A stretch of 64,000 bases of DNA. Origin: Oscillospiraceae bacterium. GTDB taxonomy: Bacteria > Bacillota > Clostridia > Oscillospirales > Oscillospiraceae. The stretch spans positions 22,683-86,682 of the forward strand of contig JAFTFT010000018.1 in the NCBI GenBank assembly GCA_017458335.1, in the 5' to 3' direction. Made by a program: the position numbers and the translations under genes. Below the pieces are notes generated by a model. It saw nothing but the letters and a program-made list of their open reading frames with translations. It made no database searches and was not told where the DNA came from. Within the stretch, counting starts at the first letter, position 1. Each line of letters opens with the position of its first letter. Below, piece after piece: positions 42,807-50,797 of this stretch.

Positions 42807-43506
42807 ATGGCTGGCGAGTATCATGCCGAATGTGATGGCATACACGGACAAGTTCGCGGACAGCTGTCTGGCAACGGCACAGATGTTCCTGATCGCGGGG
42901 GGACTGACCTTCGTGTTCGGCGCGGTTTTCGGGATCCTGCTGACGGTGACAAGACCCGGCGGCATCGCGGAGAACAGGGTCGTCTACCGCATCGTGGATC
43001 TCGTCACGAACATCTTCCGCTCGATCCCCTTTGTGATTCTGCTGATCTTCCTGATCCCGCTGACCCGCCTCATTGTGGGAACGGCCATCGGTGTCAAGGG
43101 CGCCATCGTTCCGCTGGTGTTCGGCGCGGTGCCCTTCTTCACCCGGCAGGTTGAGGTGGCGCTGGCGGGCGTGGACCCCGGCAAGGTTGAGGCGGCCACG
43201 GCCATGGGCAGCAGCAAGCTCGGCATCATCTTCCGCGTGTACCTGCACGAGGCGGTTCCCGACCTGATCCGCGTGGTGACGGTCACGGCGATCAGCCTGA
43301 TCGGCCTTACCACCATGGCGGGCGCGGTCGGCGCCGGCGGCATCGGAAGCTTCGCCATCAACTACGGACAGAACCTGCATCACCAGGACATCGTGAATGT
43401 CTGCGTAGTGGTCCTGCTGGTGTTCGTGTCTCTGCTCCAGACCATCGGCAACACCCTGGCGCGGCGCACCACCAACCGTGCGCTGTTTCATAAGAATATC
43501 AAATAA
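42799..43506 (+). CDS. metI: Methionine-type ABC importer permease MetI (copy 1)
   Basis: Protein of 235 residues with five hydrophobic segments and the MetI signature NIFRSIPFVILLIFLIPLTR. The ATPase-docking loop reads DPGKVEAATAMGSSKLGIIF. It starts with GTG behind GGAGGTG and overlaps metN by 8 bases, so the two are translationally coupled. Confidence 0.92.
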   Translation: MAEWLASIMPNVMAYTDKFADSCLATAQMFLIAGGLTFVFGAVFGILLTVTRPGGIAENRVVYRIVDLVTNIFRSIPFVILLIFLIPLTRLIVGTAIGVKGAIVPLVFGAVPFFTRQVEVALAGVDPGKVEAATAMGSSKLGIIFRVYLHEAVPDLIRVVTVTAISLIGLTTMAGAVGAGGIGSFAINYGQNLHHQDIVNVCVVVLLVFVSLLQTIGNTLARRTTNRALFHKNIK

Positions 43507-43531
43507 TCAAAACAATATGGAGGAAAACAAA

Positions 43532-44452
43532 ATGAAACGTACACTTATCACCCTGATTTCTGTTCTGCTTCTGGCCGCGCTGGTCGCCGGCACCGTCTCC
43601 GCATCCGCCGTGTCCCCGGTCCTGATCGGTATTCCCGACGACGCCACCAACGGCGGCCGCGCCATCAAGCTCCTTGAGAGCGTCGGCCTTATCACCGTCG
43701 ATCCCGAGGCGGGCTGGGTTCCCGAGCTGAAGGATGTCACCGGGTATCTCTACAACATCGAGATCGTCCCGACCCAGGCCAACACCCTGCCGGCCACGCT
43801 GGACGACTTCGGCGGCGCCACCATCAACGGCACCTATGCCATCCCCACCGGCCTTGTCCCGTCCCGTGACGGCCTTGCCATCGAGAGCCAGGCCGACGCC
43901 ACCGGCGACTCCGGAAACCCGTTCGTGAACGTCGTTGTCGCCCGCACCGAGGATAAGGACAACGAGCTCTACAAGACCATCCAGGAAGCCTTCCAGTCCG
44001 ACCTCGTGGGCCAGTATCTGATCGCGAAGTACAGCGAAGCCTTCATCCCCGCCTTTGAGTACAAAGACACCGAGTACAGCAACGAAGAGCTCCTGGAACT
44101 CATCGACAGCTACAAGACCGACAAGAAGGGCAAGACCGTCGTGAAGATCGGCGTCTGCGGCGCCTCCAATGAGCACTGGAACGCCACCCAGTACGTCCTC
44201 GACCAGAATGATGCCAACATCTATCTCGATCTGGTGGTCTTCGACGCCTACAACCTGCCCAATGAAGCCCTCAACAGCGGCGACATCGACCTCAACTCCT
44301 TCCAGCACAAGGCCTACCTTGCCAACGAAGTCAACTCCCAGGGCTATGAGATTGAGACCATTTTCGACACCCTGATGGCCCCCCTGACCCTGTATTCCAA
44401 GCAGTTTGACTCCGTCGATGCGCTGAAGGCCGCCGCCGGCGAAGCCGCATAA
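43532..44452 (+). CDS. MetQ-type binding protein with circularly permuted domain order
   Basis: Protein of 306 residues. A signal peptide (about 1-25, ending SASA) has no lipobox Cys. The segment usually second in MetQ comes first: residues 28-175 (VLIGIPDDATNGGRA...GLITV...) match MetQ2 residues 128-275. After a linker (about 176-202, Glu/Tyr/Lys-rich) comes the usual first half: 203-303 (KIGVCGASNEHW, VVFDAYNLPNEAL, GDIDLNSFQHKAYL, PLTLYSKQFDSVDALKA) match MetQ2 residues 32-127. The break falls at the LKDLPAGA/TIIIPGDD joint of MetQ2. The fold should be kept, because permutation of a two-lobe binding protein only moves the ends. Its place after metN-metI supports the transport role; the ligand may differ from Met. 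Confidence 0.85.
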   Translation: MKRTLITLISVLLLAALVAGTVSASAVSPVLIGIPDDATNGGRAIKLLESVGLITVDPEAGWVPELKDVTGYLYNIEIVPTQANTLPATLDDFGGATINGTYAIPTGLVPSRDGLAIESQADATGDSGNPFVNVVVARTEDKDNELYKTIQEAFQSDLVGQYLIAKYSEAFIPAFEYKDTEYSNEELLELIDSYKTDKKGKTVVKIGVCGASNEHWNATQYVLDQNDANIYLDLVVFDAYNLPNEALNSGDIDLNSFQHKAYLANEVNSQGYEIETIFDTLMAPLTLYSKQFDSVDALKAAAGEAA

Positions 44453-44481
44453 TCAGGCCCGATTCTGAACGCGAAAACAGC

Positions 44482-44508
44482 ACAGGCGCCCGCGAGGGCG
44501 CCTGTTTC
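44482..44508 (+). terminator. Hairpin after metQ1
   Basis: Perfect 10-bp stem ACAGGCGCCC / GGGCGCCTGT with loop GCGA, then only TTC. The weak T-run suggests partial read-through into the peptidase gene 40 bases on, which has no clear promoter of its own. Confidence 0.7.
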
Positions 44509-44548
44509 AGATAAGAGGACAACGATCGTACAGGAGAGAACAGAAACC

Positions 44549-45751
44549 ATGAACGAACTGGAACAGAATCTTTACCGCCAGGTGCAGGAAGACCACGACT
44601 ATGTCGTCGGGCTGCGGCGCTGGTTTCATCAGCATCCGGAACTGGCAAAAGAAGAGAACATGACCGCCGAGCGCATCGAGCGGGAGCTGGACCTGATCGG
44701 CGTTGGGCACAGGCGCGTCGCGGTGACGGGCGTCTATGCCGAAATCGAAGGCACGAAGCCCTGTGAGGGGGAAAAGCGCTGCATCGTTCTGCGCGCCGAC
44801 ATCGACGGCCTCCCGGTGACGGAAGCAAACGGCGTCCCGTACGAGAGCCTCTGCCCCGGAAAGATGCACGCCTGCGGACACGACGCACACAACGCCTCCC
44901 TGATCGGCGCGGCACGGATCCTCAACCGGAACCGGGACCTGTTTTCCGGCAAGGTCATCTTTACCTGGCAGCCCGGGGAAGAGGTCGGCTACGGCGCCCG
45001 ACCGATCATCGACGGGGGTAATATCGATGAGGCGGACCGCTCCTTCGGCGTGCACATGGCGTCCAACGTGCCGGTGGGCTCGCTGGTCCTGATGCCGGGG
45101 CCGAACAACGCGAGCGTCGACTGGTTCCGGATCCGGGTCCACGGACTGGGGGCACACGTGTCGGTGCCGCAGCGCGGTGTGGACGCCGCATACATCGCAA
45201 GCCAGATCGTCGTCTCCGCGCAGGCGCTGGTGACCCGCCGGACCAGCCCCATGGACAACGTGCTCATCGGAATCGGGAAGATCTCTGCCGGGACGGCCTA
45301 CAACGTCGTCGCCGAAGAGGCCGAGCTGGAGGGGACGATCCGTGTCTTCTCTCCCGAGATCCGCCGGGATACCAAAGCCCGCCTCGAATTCCTGGCAAAA
45401 CAGACGGCCGAGATGTTCGGCGGCACGGCGGAGCTGGACTGGAACGACAACACTTCCGCCCTGATCAACGATGCGGAGGCGACGGCGGAAGCCCAGAAGA
45501 CGGCCTTCTCCCTCTTCGGGACGGATCACGTGATCACCCGGCGGCAGCCGGATCTGGGCGGAGACGATTTCGCCGAGTACATCCTCCGGGTGCCCGGCTG
45601 CTACGCCTACATCGGCTCGGGCAATCCGGCGAACCCCAACACCCAGGCGGCGCATCACAACGCGCATTTTGACATCGACGAAGACGCGCTGACGGTTGCT
45701 GCGGCAATGTATACCTGCTATACGGTGGAGTATCTGAACAGACTGGTCTGA
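44549..45751 (+). CDS. M20-family amidohydrolase/peptidase
   Basis: Protein of 400 residues, similar to N-acyl-amino-acid amidohydrolases (hippurate hydrolase type). Metal-binding and catalytic motifs: WFHQHPELA, LRADIDGLPV, CGHDAHNASLIGAA, WQPGEEVGYG and the late HHNAHFDIDEDAL. It should cleave an N-acyl amino acid or a dipeptide in the cytoplasm. Lying between two methionine importers and probably transcribed from the first, it may release methionine from an N-acyl or peptide form brought in by one of them; that link is inference. Confidence 0.88.
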   Translation: MNELEQNLYRQVQEDHDYVVGLRRWFHQHPELAKEENMTAERIERELDLIGVGHRRVAVTGVYAEIEGTKPCEGEKRCIVLRADIDGLPVTEANGVPYESLCPGKMHACGHDAHNASLIGAARILNRNRDLFSGKVIFTWQPGEEVGYGARPIIDGGNIDEADRSFGVHMASNVPVGSLVLMPGPNNASVDWFRIRVHGLGAHVSVPQRGVDAAYIASQIVVSAQALVTRRTSPMDNVLIGIGKISAGTAYNVVAEEAELEGTIRVFSPEIRRDTKARLEFLAKQTAEMFGGTAELDWNDNTSALINDAEATAEAQKTAFSLFGTDHVITRRQPDLGGDDFAEYILRVPGCYAYIGSGNPANPNTQAAHHNAHFDIDEDALTVAAAMYTCYTVEYLNRLV

Positions 45752-45848
45752 GGCGAGACCCTGATTCCAACCGAAGGCGGGCGGCAGACTCACCGTTGAG
45801 TCAGATGAATGAGCAGTGAAACGGGGAACGGCATACAAGGGTAAAAAC

Positions 45849-45905
45849 TTGCACAAGAAATCCTATCCGGAAGATAGGAAAATTCGGTGTCATGAATGAA
45901 AATGC
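45849..45905 (+). promoter_or_regulatory. 57-bp conserved block upstream of met leader promoter (copy 2)
   Basis: Counterpart of 41387-41443, with the same length and the same 9-base distance to the -35 box. In this copy the centre forms an inverted repeat TCCTATC-CGGAA-GATAGGA that is broken in copy 1. Confidence 0.6.
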
Positions 45906-45914
45906 CGCTAATTA

Positions 45915-45943
45915 TTGACAAACAATTCTCGGAAGCATATAAT
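45915..45943 (+). promoter_or_regulatory. Consensus promoter of metNIQ operon 2
   Basis: -35 TTGACA (45915-45920), 17 bases, -10 TATAAT (45938-45943). Same boxes and spacing as copy 1. Confidence 0.88.
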
Positions 45944-45976
45944 CGCAGCATCAAACGAAAGGAACGGCAGAATCTG

Positions 45977-46084
45977 ATGCGTAACAACCGTCACAACAGC
46001 ATGATGATGGCGATGCACATGTGCAGCATGTGCATGATGATGCGCGCGCAGATTTCCGCTCCGCCCGTTTTGGAAGCCATCTGA
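45977..46084 (+). CDS. Methionine-rich leader peptide 2 (putative attenuator)
   Basis: A 35-residue ORF, identical to leader 1 over the first 25 residues apart from Ser17 for Arg17 (MRNNRHNS, then MMMAMHMCSMCMMM, then RAQ). The C-terminal tail differs (ISAPPVLEAI). It again has 10 Met and 2 Cys. AAAGGA lies 13 bases before the ATG. The stop at 46082-46084 lies inside the 5' arm of a TCTGAA/TTCAGA hairpin, 26 bases before the terminator. The 8-bp hairpin in the Met run (46013-46020 with 46028-46035) is conserved. The coding strand is nearly unchanged while the flanking leader has drifted, which argues for selection on the ORF or RNA. Confidence 0.8.
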   Translation: MRNNRHNSMMMAMHMCSMCMMMRAQISAPPVLEAI

Positions 46085-46110
46085 ATTCCGTTATTTGTTC
46101 AGAATTTTGA

Positions 46111-46146
46111 AGGATCCGGACGCAAGCGAGCGACCGGGTCCTTTTT
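46111..46146 (+). terminator. Intrinsic terminator in met leader 2
   Basis: 13-bp stem with one mismatch: arm 46111-46123 (AGGATCCGGACGC) with 46130-46142 (GCGACCGGGTCCT), loop AAGCGA, then five T. Same position, stem length and loop size as copy 1 although several stem bases differ. Confidence 0.88.
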
Positions 46147-46180
46147 GGTTGCCCATATTTGCACAGGAGTCAGACAGTAT

Positions 46181-47170
46181 ATGATTGAACTAAAGCATCT
46201 CGGCAAGACCTACCGCACGGCAGACCAGGAGATCGTGGCGCTGGACGACATCAACCTGACGATCCGGGACGGAGAGATTTTCGGAATCATCGGCCTTTCG
46301 GGCGCAGGCAAGAGCACCCTGGTGCGATGTATCAACCTCCTGGAGATGCCCACCTCCGGAGAAGTCCTGGTGGACGGAAAGAGCCTGACCATGCTGAGCA
46401 GACCGGAGCTTTTGAAGCTTCGCCAGTCCATCGGAATGATCTTTCAGGGATTCAACCTGCTGGAACAGCGCACCGTGCTGCGGAATGTCTGTTTCCCGCT
46501 GGAGATCGCCGGCGTCGGAAGACAGGAGGCGAAGGAGCGGGCGAGAGAGCTTCTGAAGCTGGTTGGGCTGAGCGACAGGGAAAACTCCTATCCCTCCCAG
46601 CTCTCCGGCGGCCAGAAGCAGCGCGTGGCCATCGCAAGAGCTCTCGCCACGAATCCCAAGTACATCCTCTGCGACGAGGCGACCTCGGCACTGGACCCGA
46701 ACACGACACGGGCGATTCTGGAACTGCTGCGGCAGATCAACGACGAAATGGGCGTGACGATCGTGGTCATCACCCATGAGATGAAGGTCATCGACCAGAT
46801 CTGCGACCGGGTGGCGGTCATCGACCACAGCCACATTGCCGAGGAAGGAAAGGTCAGCGAAGTCTTCACCAATCCGCGTTCGGAGATAGCGCGCGATCTG
46901 ATCATCCCGAAGGAACGCACCATTCTGGAGACGGAGGGCGGCAAGCGCCTGAGGCTCTCCTTTGACGGAGAGGTGACGGGCGGACCGCATATCGCGGAGA
47001 TGATCCTGTCCTGTCAGGCACCGGTCAGCATCCTGATGGCGAACACCAAGGAGCTCGACGGTGTGATTTACGGATACACAATCATCGAACTGCCGACGGA
47101 CCCGCACCAGGCGGACAAGATCATTCTCTGGCTGAGAAACAGCGGCATCGCATTCGAGGAGGTGAGATGA
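46181..47170 (+). CDS. metN: Methionine-type ABC importer ATPase MetN (copy 2)
   Basis: Protein of 329 residues. Walker A GLSGAGKST, signature LSGGQKQR, Walker B ILCDEATSALD, switch His VITHEM. The NIL domain (about residues 250-329) is present though divergent from copy 1. The ATG at 46181 has AGGAG 11 bases upstream. The gene ends 3 bases before metI. Confidence 0.93.
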   Translation: MIELKHLGKTYRTADQEIVALDDINLTIRDGEIFGIIGLSGAGKSTLVRCINLLEMPTSGEVLVDGKSLTMLSRPELLKLRQSIGMIFQGFNLLEQRTVLRNVCFPLEIAGVGRQEAKERARELLKLVGLSDRENSYPSQLSGGQKQRVAIARALATNPKYILCDEATSALDPNTTRAILELLRQINDEMGVTIVVITHEMKVIDQICDRVAVIDHSHIAEEGKVSEVFTNPRSEIARDLIIPKERTILETEGGKRLRLSFDGEVTGGPHIAEMILSCQAPVSILMANTKELDGVIYGYTIIELPTDPHQADKIILWLRNSGIAFEEVR

Positions 47171-47173
47171 GCC

Positions 47174-47857
47174 ATGCAGTTTTCGGATATTTTCGTCAAG
47201 CTCTGGAATGCAGGGCTGATCCAGAAAGGCATCTGGGAGACCATCTACATGACCGGGATCTCTACGGTAATCTCCTATATCCTCGGCCTTCCGCTGGGGG
47301 TGGTGCTGAACGTCACGGGCCACGGCGGGCTGCACCCGGTTCCATGGCTGAACCGCCTGCTCGGGTTCATCGTCAACTTCTTCCGCTCGATTCCGTTCAT
47401 CGTGCTGATGGTCTCGATGCTGCCGGTGGCCAAGTTCATTGTCGGCTCCTCTCTCGGAAACGGCGCCATGATCGTGATGCTGGTCATTGCCGCCACACCG
47501 TACATCGCACGGATGGTGGAGAGCTCCCTTCAGGAAGTGAGCCCCGGCGTCATCGAAGCGGCGGAAGCGATCGGCTGCAGCAACCTTCAGATCGTGACGA
47601 AGGTGCTGATCCCGGAGGCCAAGCCCTCCCTCATCACCGGCGGCGTCATCTCGATGGTGACGATCCTCGGATACTCCGCCATGGCGGCCACGATCGGCGG
47701 CACCGGCCTCGGCCAGATCGCCATCGTCTACGGCCACCAGCGCAGCAAGCCCGACGTGACCTGGGTTTGCGTACTCTTGCTTGTAATTATCGTCCAGATA
47801 ATTCAGGCGGTGGGCACGGCAGTTGTCCACCGGACAGATAAACGCGTCAGACAGTAA
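47174..47857 (+). CDS. metI: Methionine-type ABC importer permease MetI (copy 2)
   Basis: Protein of 227 residues with five hydrophobic segments and NFFRSIPFIVLMVSMLPVAKFIVG. The docking loop is SPGVIEAAEAIGCSNLQIVTKV. It follows metN2 by 3 bases and is clearly paralogous to, but quite diverged from, MetI copy 1. Confidence 0.92.
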   Translation: MQFSDIFVKLWNAGLIQKGIWETIYMTGISTVISYILGLPLGVVLNVTGHGGLHPVPWLNRLLGFIVNFFRSIPFIVLMVSMLPVAKFIVGSSLGNGAMIVMLVIAATPYIARMVESSLQEVSPGVIEAAEAIGCSNLQIVTKVLIPEAKPSLITGGVISMVTILGYSAMAATIGGTGLGQIAIVYGHQRSKPDVTWVCVLLLVIIVQIIQAVGTAVVHRTDKRVRQ

Positions 47858-47905
47858 ACAAAACACAAGCGCAAAGACCAAAACAAAAAACAGGAGGAAA
47901 CAAAA

Positions 47906-48790
47906 ATGAAAAAGACTACCGCACTTCTGCTCACCGCCGTTCTCGTGTTCGGCCTCGCCTTCACCGGCTTCACCAGCGCCTTCGCCGCGGATCTGACCCC
48001 CATCAAGGTCGGCGCCAGCTCCACCCCGCACGCAGAGATTCTTGAACTCGTCAAGGACCGCCTCGCCGAGGAAGGTTACGACCTGCAGATCGTCATCTAT
48101 GACGACTATATCCTGCCGAACACCGGCCTGGAAGACGGCGACCTGGATGCCAACTACTTCCAGCACACCCCGTACCTCAACAGCTTCAATGAGTCCAACG
48201 GCACCCACCTCGTGAGCGTGGGCAAGATCCACTATGAGCCCATGGGCATTTACGGAAACGGTATTGAGGACCTGAAGGACCTTCCCGCCGGCGCGACCAT
48301 CATCATCCCGGGCGACGATTCCAACGGCACCCGCGCCCTGCTCTTGCTCCAGCAGGAAGGCCTGATCACCCTGCCGGAGGATGCCAGCGTCGAGAACGGC
48401 ATCACGGTTCTGGACATCGTGGATGACGGCGGCTACAAGATCAGCGCCGTGAACGCCGAGACCATCCCCGCCCAGCTGAAGAACGCCAACGAGGGAACCA
48501 TTGCCGCCATCAACTACAACTATGCTCTGGCCGGCGGCCTGCAGATTTCCGATGCCATCGCCATTGAGGATGCCTCCGGCGACGCCGCCCAGACCTACGG
48601 CAACATCGTCGCCGTGAAGGAAGGCAACGAGGAGAACCCGGCCGTTGTCGCCCTGGTGGCCGCCCTGCAGGACGGCGCGGTCGATGCCTTCAACGAAGCC
48701 ACCGGCGCCGGCATCGTGGCCGTGACCGACGCGCCGGAGACGGAAGCAGAGACCGAGGCTGAGGCGGAGGCGGACGAAGCCGCGAAGTAA
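47906..48790 (+). CDS. metQ: MetQ/NlpA-type binding protein, usual domain order (copy 2)
   Basis: Protein of 294 residues with the standard order: KVGASSTPHAEIL, VIYDDYILPNTGLEDGDLDANYFQHTPYL, KIHYEPMGIYG, then IIIPGDDSNGTRALLLLQQEGLITL. The signal peptide (1-27, ending SAFA) lacks a lipobox Cys, unusual for a binding protein of a single-membrane bacterium. A tail of about 20 residues rich in Glu and Ala closes the protein. GGAGGAAAC precedes the ATG. Confidence 0.92.
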   Translation: MKKTTALLLTAVLVFGLAFTGFTSAFAADLTPIKVGASSTPHAEILELVKDRLAEEGYDLQIVIYDDYILPNTGLEDGDLDANYFQHTPYLNSFNESNGTHLVSVGKIHYEPMGIYGNGIEDLKDLPAGATIIIPGDDSNGTRALLLLQQEGLITLPEDASVENGITVLDIVDDGGYKISAVNAETIPAQLKNANEGTIAAINYNYALAGGLQISDAIAIEDASGDAAQTYGNIVAVKEGNEENPAVVALVAALQDGAVDAFNEATGAGIVAVTDAPETEAETEAEAEADEAAK

Positions 48791-48816
48791 GAAAACAGAT
48801 TCGAAAACAGCACAGA

Positions 48817-48847
48817 GAGGTGCCGGGCAGCCGGCGCCTCTTTTTTT
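48817..48847 (+). terminator. Terminator of metNIQ operon 2
   Basis: 10-bp stem GAGGTGCCGG / CCGGCGCCTC (one G-U), loop GCAG, then seven T. Confidence 0.9.
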
Positions 48848-48869
48848 GACGCCGCGATCGAAGCATTGC

Positions 48870-48898
48870 TTGCACAGCGGGCGGAATCCTGTTATACT
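48870..48898 (+). promoter_or_regulatory. Promoter of the PNPOx-like gene
   Basis: -35 TTGCAC (48870-48875), 17 bases, -10 TATACT (48893-48898). GGAAGGAGG follows before the ATG. Confidence 0.7.
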
Positions 48899-48927
48899 CC
48901 GAAGCAGTACGGAAGGAGGAATCGCTT

Positions 48928-49407
48928 ATGTTCAGAAGCATGGCCAGAATCAGGGAACAGATCCCGGAGGAGGAGTGCGTGGAGATCCTGAAGACCCAGC
49001 TGCGCGGGGTGCTCTCTCTCCTCGGGGACGAGGACTATCCCTACGGCATCCCGATCAATCATTACTACTGTGAAGAGGACGGAAAGATCTATTTCCACGG
49101 CGGTACGAAAGGACACCGGATCGACGCGATGCGGAAGCACGATAAGGCCTCCTTCTGCGTGCTGGACGAGGGACGGGCGGAGAAGGAAGGCGACTGGCCC
49201 CTGCGCTTTCGCAGCGTGGTCGTTTTCGGCCGGCTGGAAGAAGTGGAGGATCACGACCGGGCCATCGAGCTCACCCGGGCGCTCTGCCACAAGTTCACCT
49301 CGGACGAGAACTACATCGAGCAGGAGATTGAGCATGCCGCCTGGCGGACCCTGGTGGTCTGCCTGACGCCGGAGCACATGACCGGCAAAACCGTGCTGGA
49401 ATCCTGA
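48928..49407 (+). CDS. Pyridoxamine 5'-phosphate oxidase-fold flavoprotein
   Basis: Protein of 159 residues with the split-barrel fold of NimA/PNPOx-like proteins: RGVLSLLGDEDYPYGIPINHYY, KIYFHGGTKGHRIDAMRKHDKASFCVLDEG and SVVVFGRLEEV. It probably binds FMN or a related cofactor and reduces a small molecule; nitroimidazole reductases are among the relatives. It is alone between a terminator and the next promoter. Confidence 0.82.
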   Translation: MFRSMARIREQIPEEECVEILKTQLRGVLSLLGDEDYPYGIPINHYYCEEDGKIYFHGGTKGHRIDAMRKHDKASFCVLDEGRAEKEGDWPLRFRSVVVFGRLEEVEDHDRAIELTRALCHKFTSDENYIEQEIEHAAWRTLVVCLTPEHMTGKTVLES

Positions 49408-49463
49408 GCCGTCTCCCGGTGCGGAAGCTCGGATTTGCCGCCTTTCTGCGTGAAAATTGGGCG

Positions 49464-49492
49464 TTGCCAAAAGACAGACAATATAGTATAAT
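49464..49492 (+). promoter_or_regulatory. Promoter of the oxoamine synthase operon
   Basis: -35 TTGCCA (49464-49469), 17 bases, -10 TATAAT (49487-49492). Confidence 0.75.
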
Positions 49493-49561
49493 GCCGGTAT
49501 CAGATACTTCAATTTTTTTAATTAAACCAGATTGACGCGCCCGGCGCAGAAGGAGAACACA

Positions 49562-50755
49562 ATGGATCTGTTCGCAAAATGCTACGAAACTTCCATGGCG
49601 GATGAAATCAGGGAAAAGGGGATCTACCCGTATTTTCACGCGCTGGAATCCCGCCAGGACACCGAGGTCATGATGGAGGGCAAACGCCGCATCATGCTGG
49701 GGTCCAACAACTATCTTGGCCTGACGACGCACCCCGATGTGATCAGGGCAGGGCTTGAGGCACTGGAGCAGTACGGCTCCGGCTGCTCCGGCTCCCGCTT
49801 CCTGAACGGCACGCTGCAGCTTCACCTTGAGCTGGAAAAGGAGCTGGCCGCTTTCCTGCGGAAGGAAGCGGTGGTGACCTTCTCCACCGGCTTCCAGTCG
49901 AACCTCGGCATCATCAGCGCCATCGTCGGACGCGGGGACTATGTGATCATGGACCGCGAGAACCACGCGAGCCTGTATGACGGCTGCAGGCTGTCCTTCG
50001 GGAAAATGCTCCGCTTCAAACACAACGACATGGACGATCTGGAGCAGAAGCTCCGGAGCGTGCCGGAGACCGCCGGCTGCCTCATCGTGACGGACGGCGT
50101 GTTCTCCATGGGCGGCGACATCGCGAATCTCCCGGAGATCTGCCGTCTGGCAAAGGAATACGGCGCCCGGGTCATGGTGGACGATGCCCACGGCCTCGGC
50201 GTCATCGGCGAGGGCGGACGCGGTACCGCCAGCTACTACGGCCTGGAGGATCAGGTGGACATCTACATGGGCACCTTCTCCAAGTCGCTGGCTTCCCTCG
50301 GCGGATACATGGCGGCCTCCGCACGGGTGGTCGACTATGTGAAGCATTCGTCCAGGCCCTTTATTTTCTCCGCGTCCATCACCCCGGCCAGCTGCGCGAC
50401 GGCGCTCGCTGCGCTGAGGATCCTGGAAGCGCATCCGGAACTGCCCGAAAAGCTGCAGGCAAACGCGCTGCACATGAGGGCCAAGCTCAACGAGGCCCAG
50501 ATCCGCATGCGTCCTTCCAACGGAGACCTGATCCCGATCATCCCGATCTACACCTATGAACCGGTCCGGACGCTGACGGTTGCCAAGGAGCTCTACGAGA
50601 AGGGCGTGTATGTGAATTCCTCGCTGCCCCCCGCAACCGCGCCGACGGAATGCCTGCTACGCACCAGCCTGATGGCGACGCACACGGAGGCGCTGATCGA
50701 CGAAGCGGTGGGAATCATCGCCGAAGTGCTGCAGAACCACCAGCTCGAAGATTAA
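49562..50755 (+). CDS. Alpha-oxoamine synthase (KBL/AONS/SPT family)
   Basis: PLP enzyme of 397 residues that condenses an amino acid with an acyl-CoA, losing CO2. Motifs: SNNYLGLTTHPDV, GSGCSGSRFLNGT, the DDAHGLGVIGEGGRG aspartate-histidine site, and the PLP lysine in TFSKSLASLGGYM. The family includes 2-amino-3-ketobutyrate ligase, 8-amino-7-oxononanoate synthase and serine palmitoyltransferase. Neither bioF neighbours nor threonine dehydrogenase are here; an SDR follows 42 bases downstream, the pair expected for long-chain-base (sphinganine-like) lipid synthesis. That assignment is inference. AAGGAG lies 6 bases before the ATG. Confidence 0.85.
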   Translation: MDLFAKCYETSMADEIREKGIYPYFHALESRQDTEVMMEGKRRIMLGSNNYLGLTTHPDVIRAGLEALEQYGSGCSGSRFLNGTLQLHLELEKELAAFLRKEAVVTFSTGFQSNLGIISAIVGRGDYVIMDRENHASLYDGCRLSFGKMLRFKHNDMDDLEQKLRSVPETAGCLIVTDGVFSMGGDIANLPEICRLAKEYGARVMVDDAHGLGVIGEGGRGTASYYGLEDQVDIYMGTFSKSLASLGGYMAASARVVDYVKHSSRPFIFSASITPASCATALAALRILEAHPELPEKLQANALHMRAKLNEAQIRMRPSNGDLIPIIPIYTYEPVRTLTVAKELYEKGVYVNSSLPPATAPTECLLRTSLMATHTEALIDEAVGIIAEVLQNHQLED

Positions 50756-50797
50756 GCTGAGAAGCGAAGATCACCGAAGCGAAAAGAGGAGAAAAGC

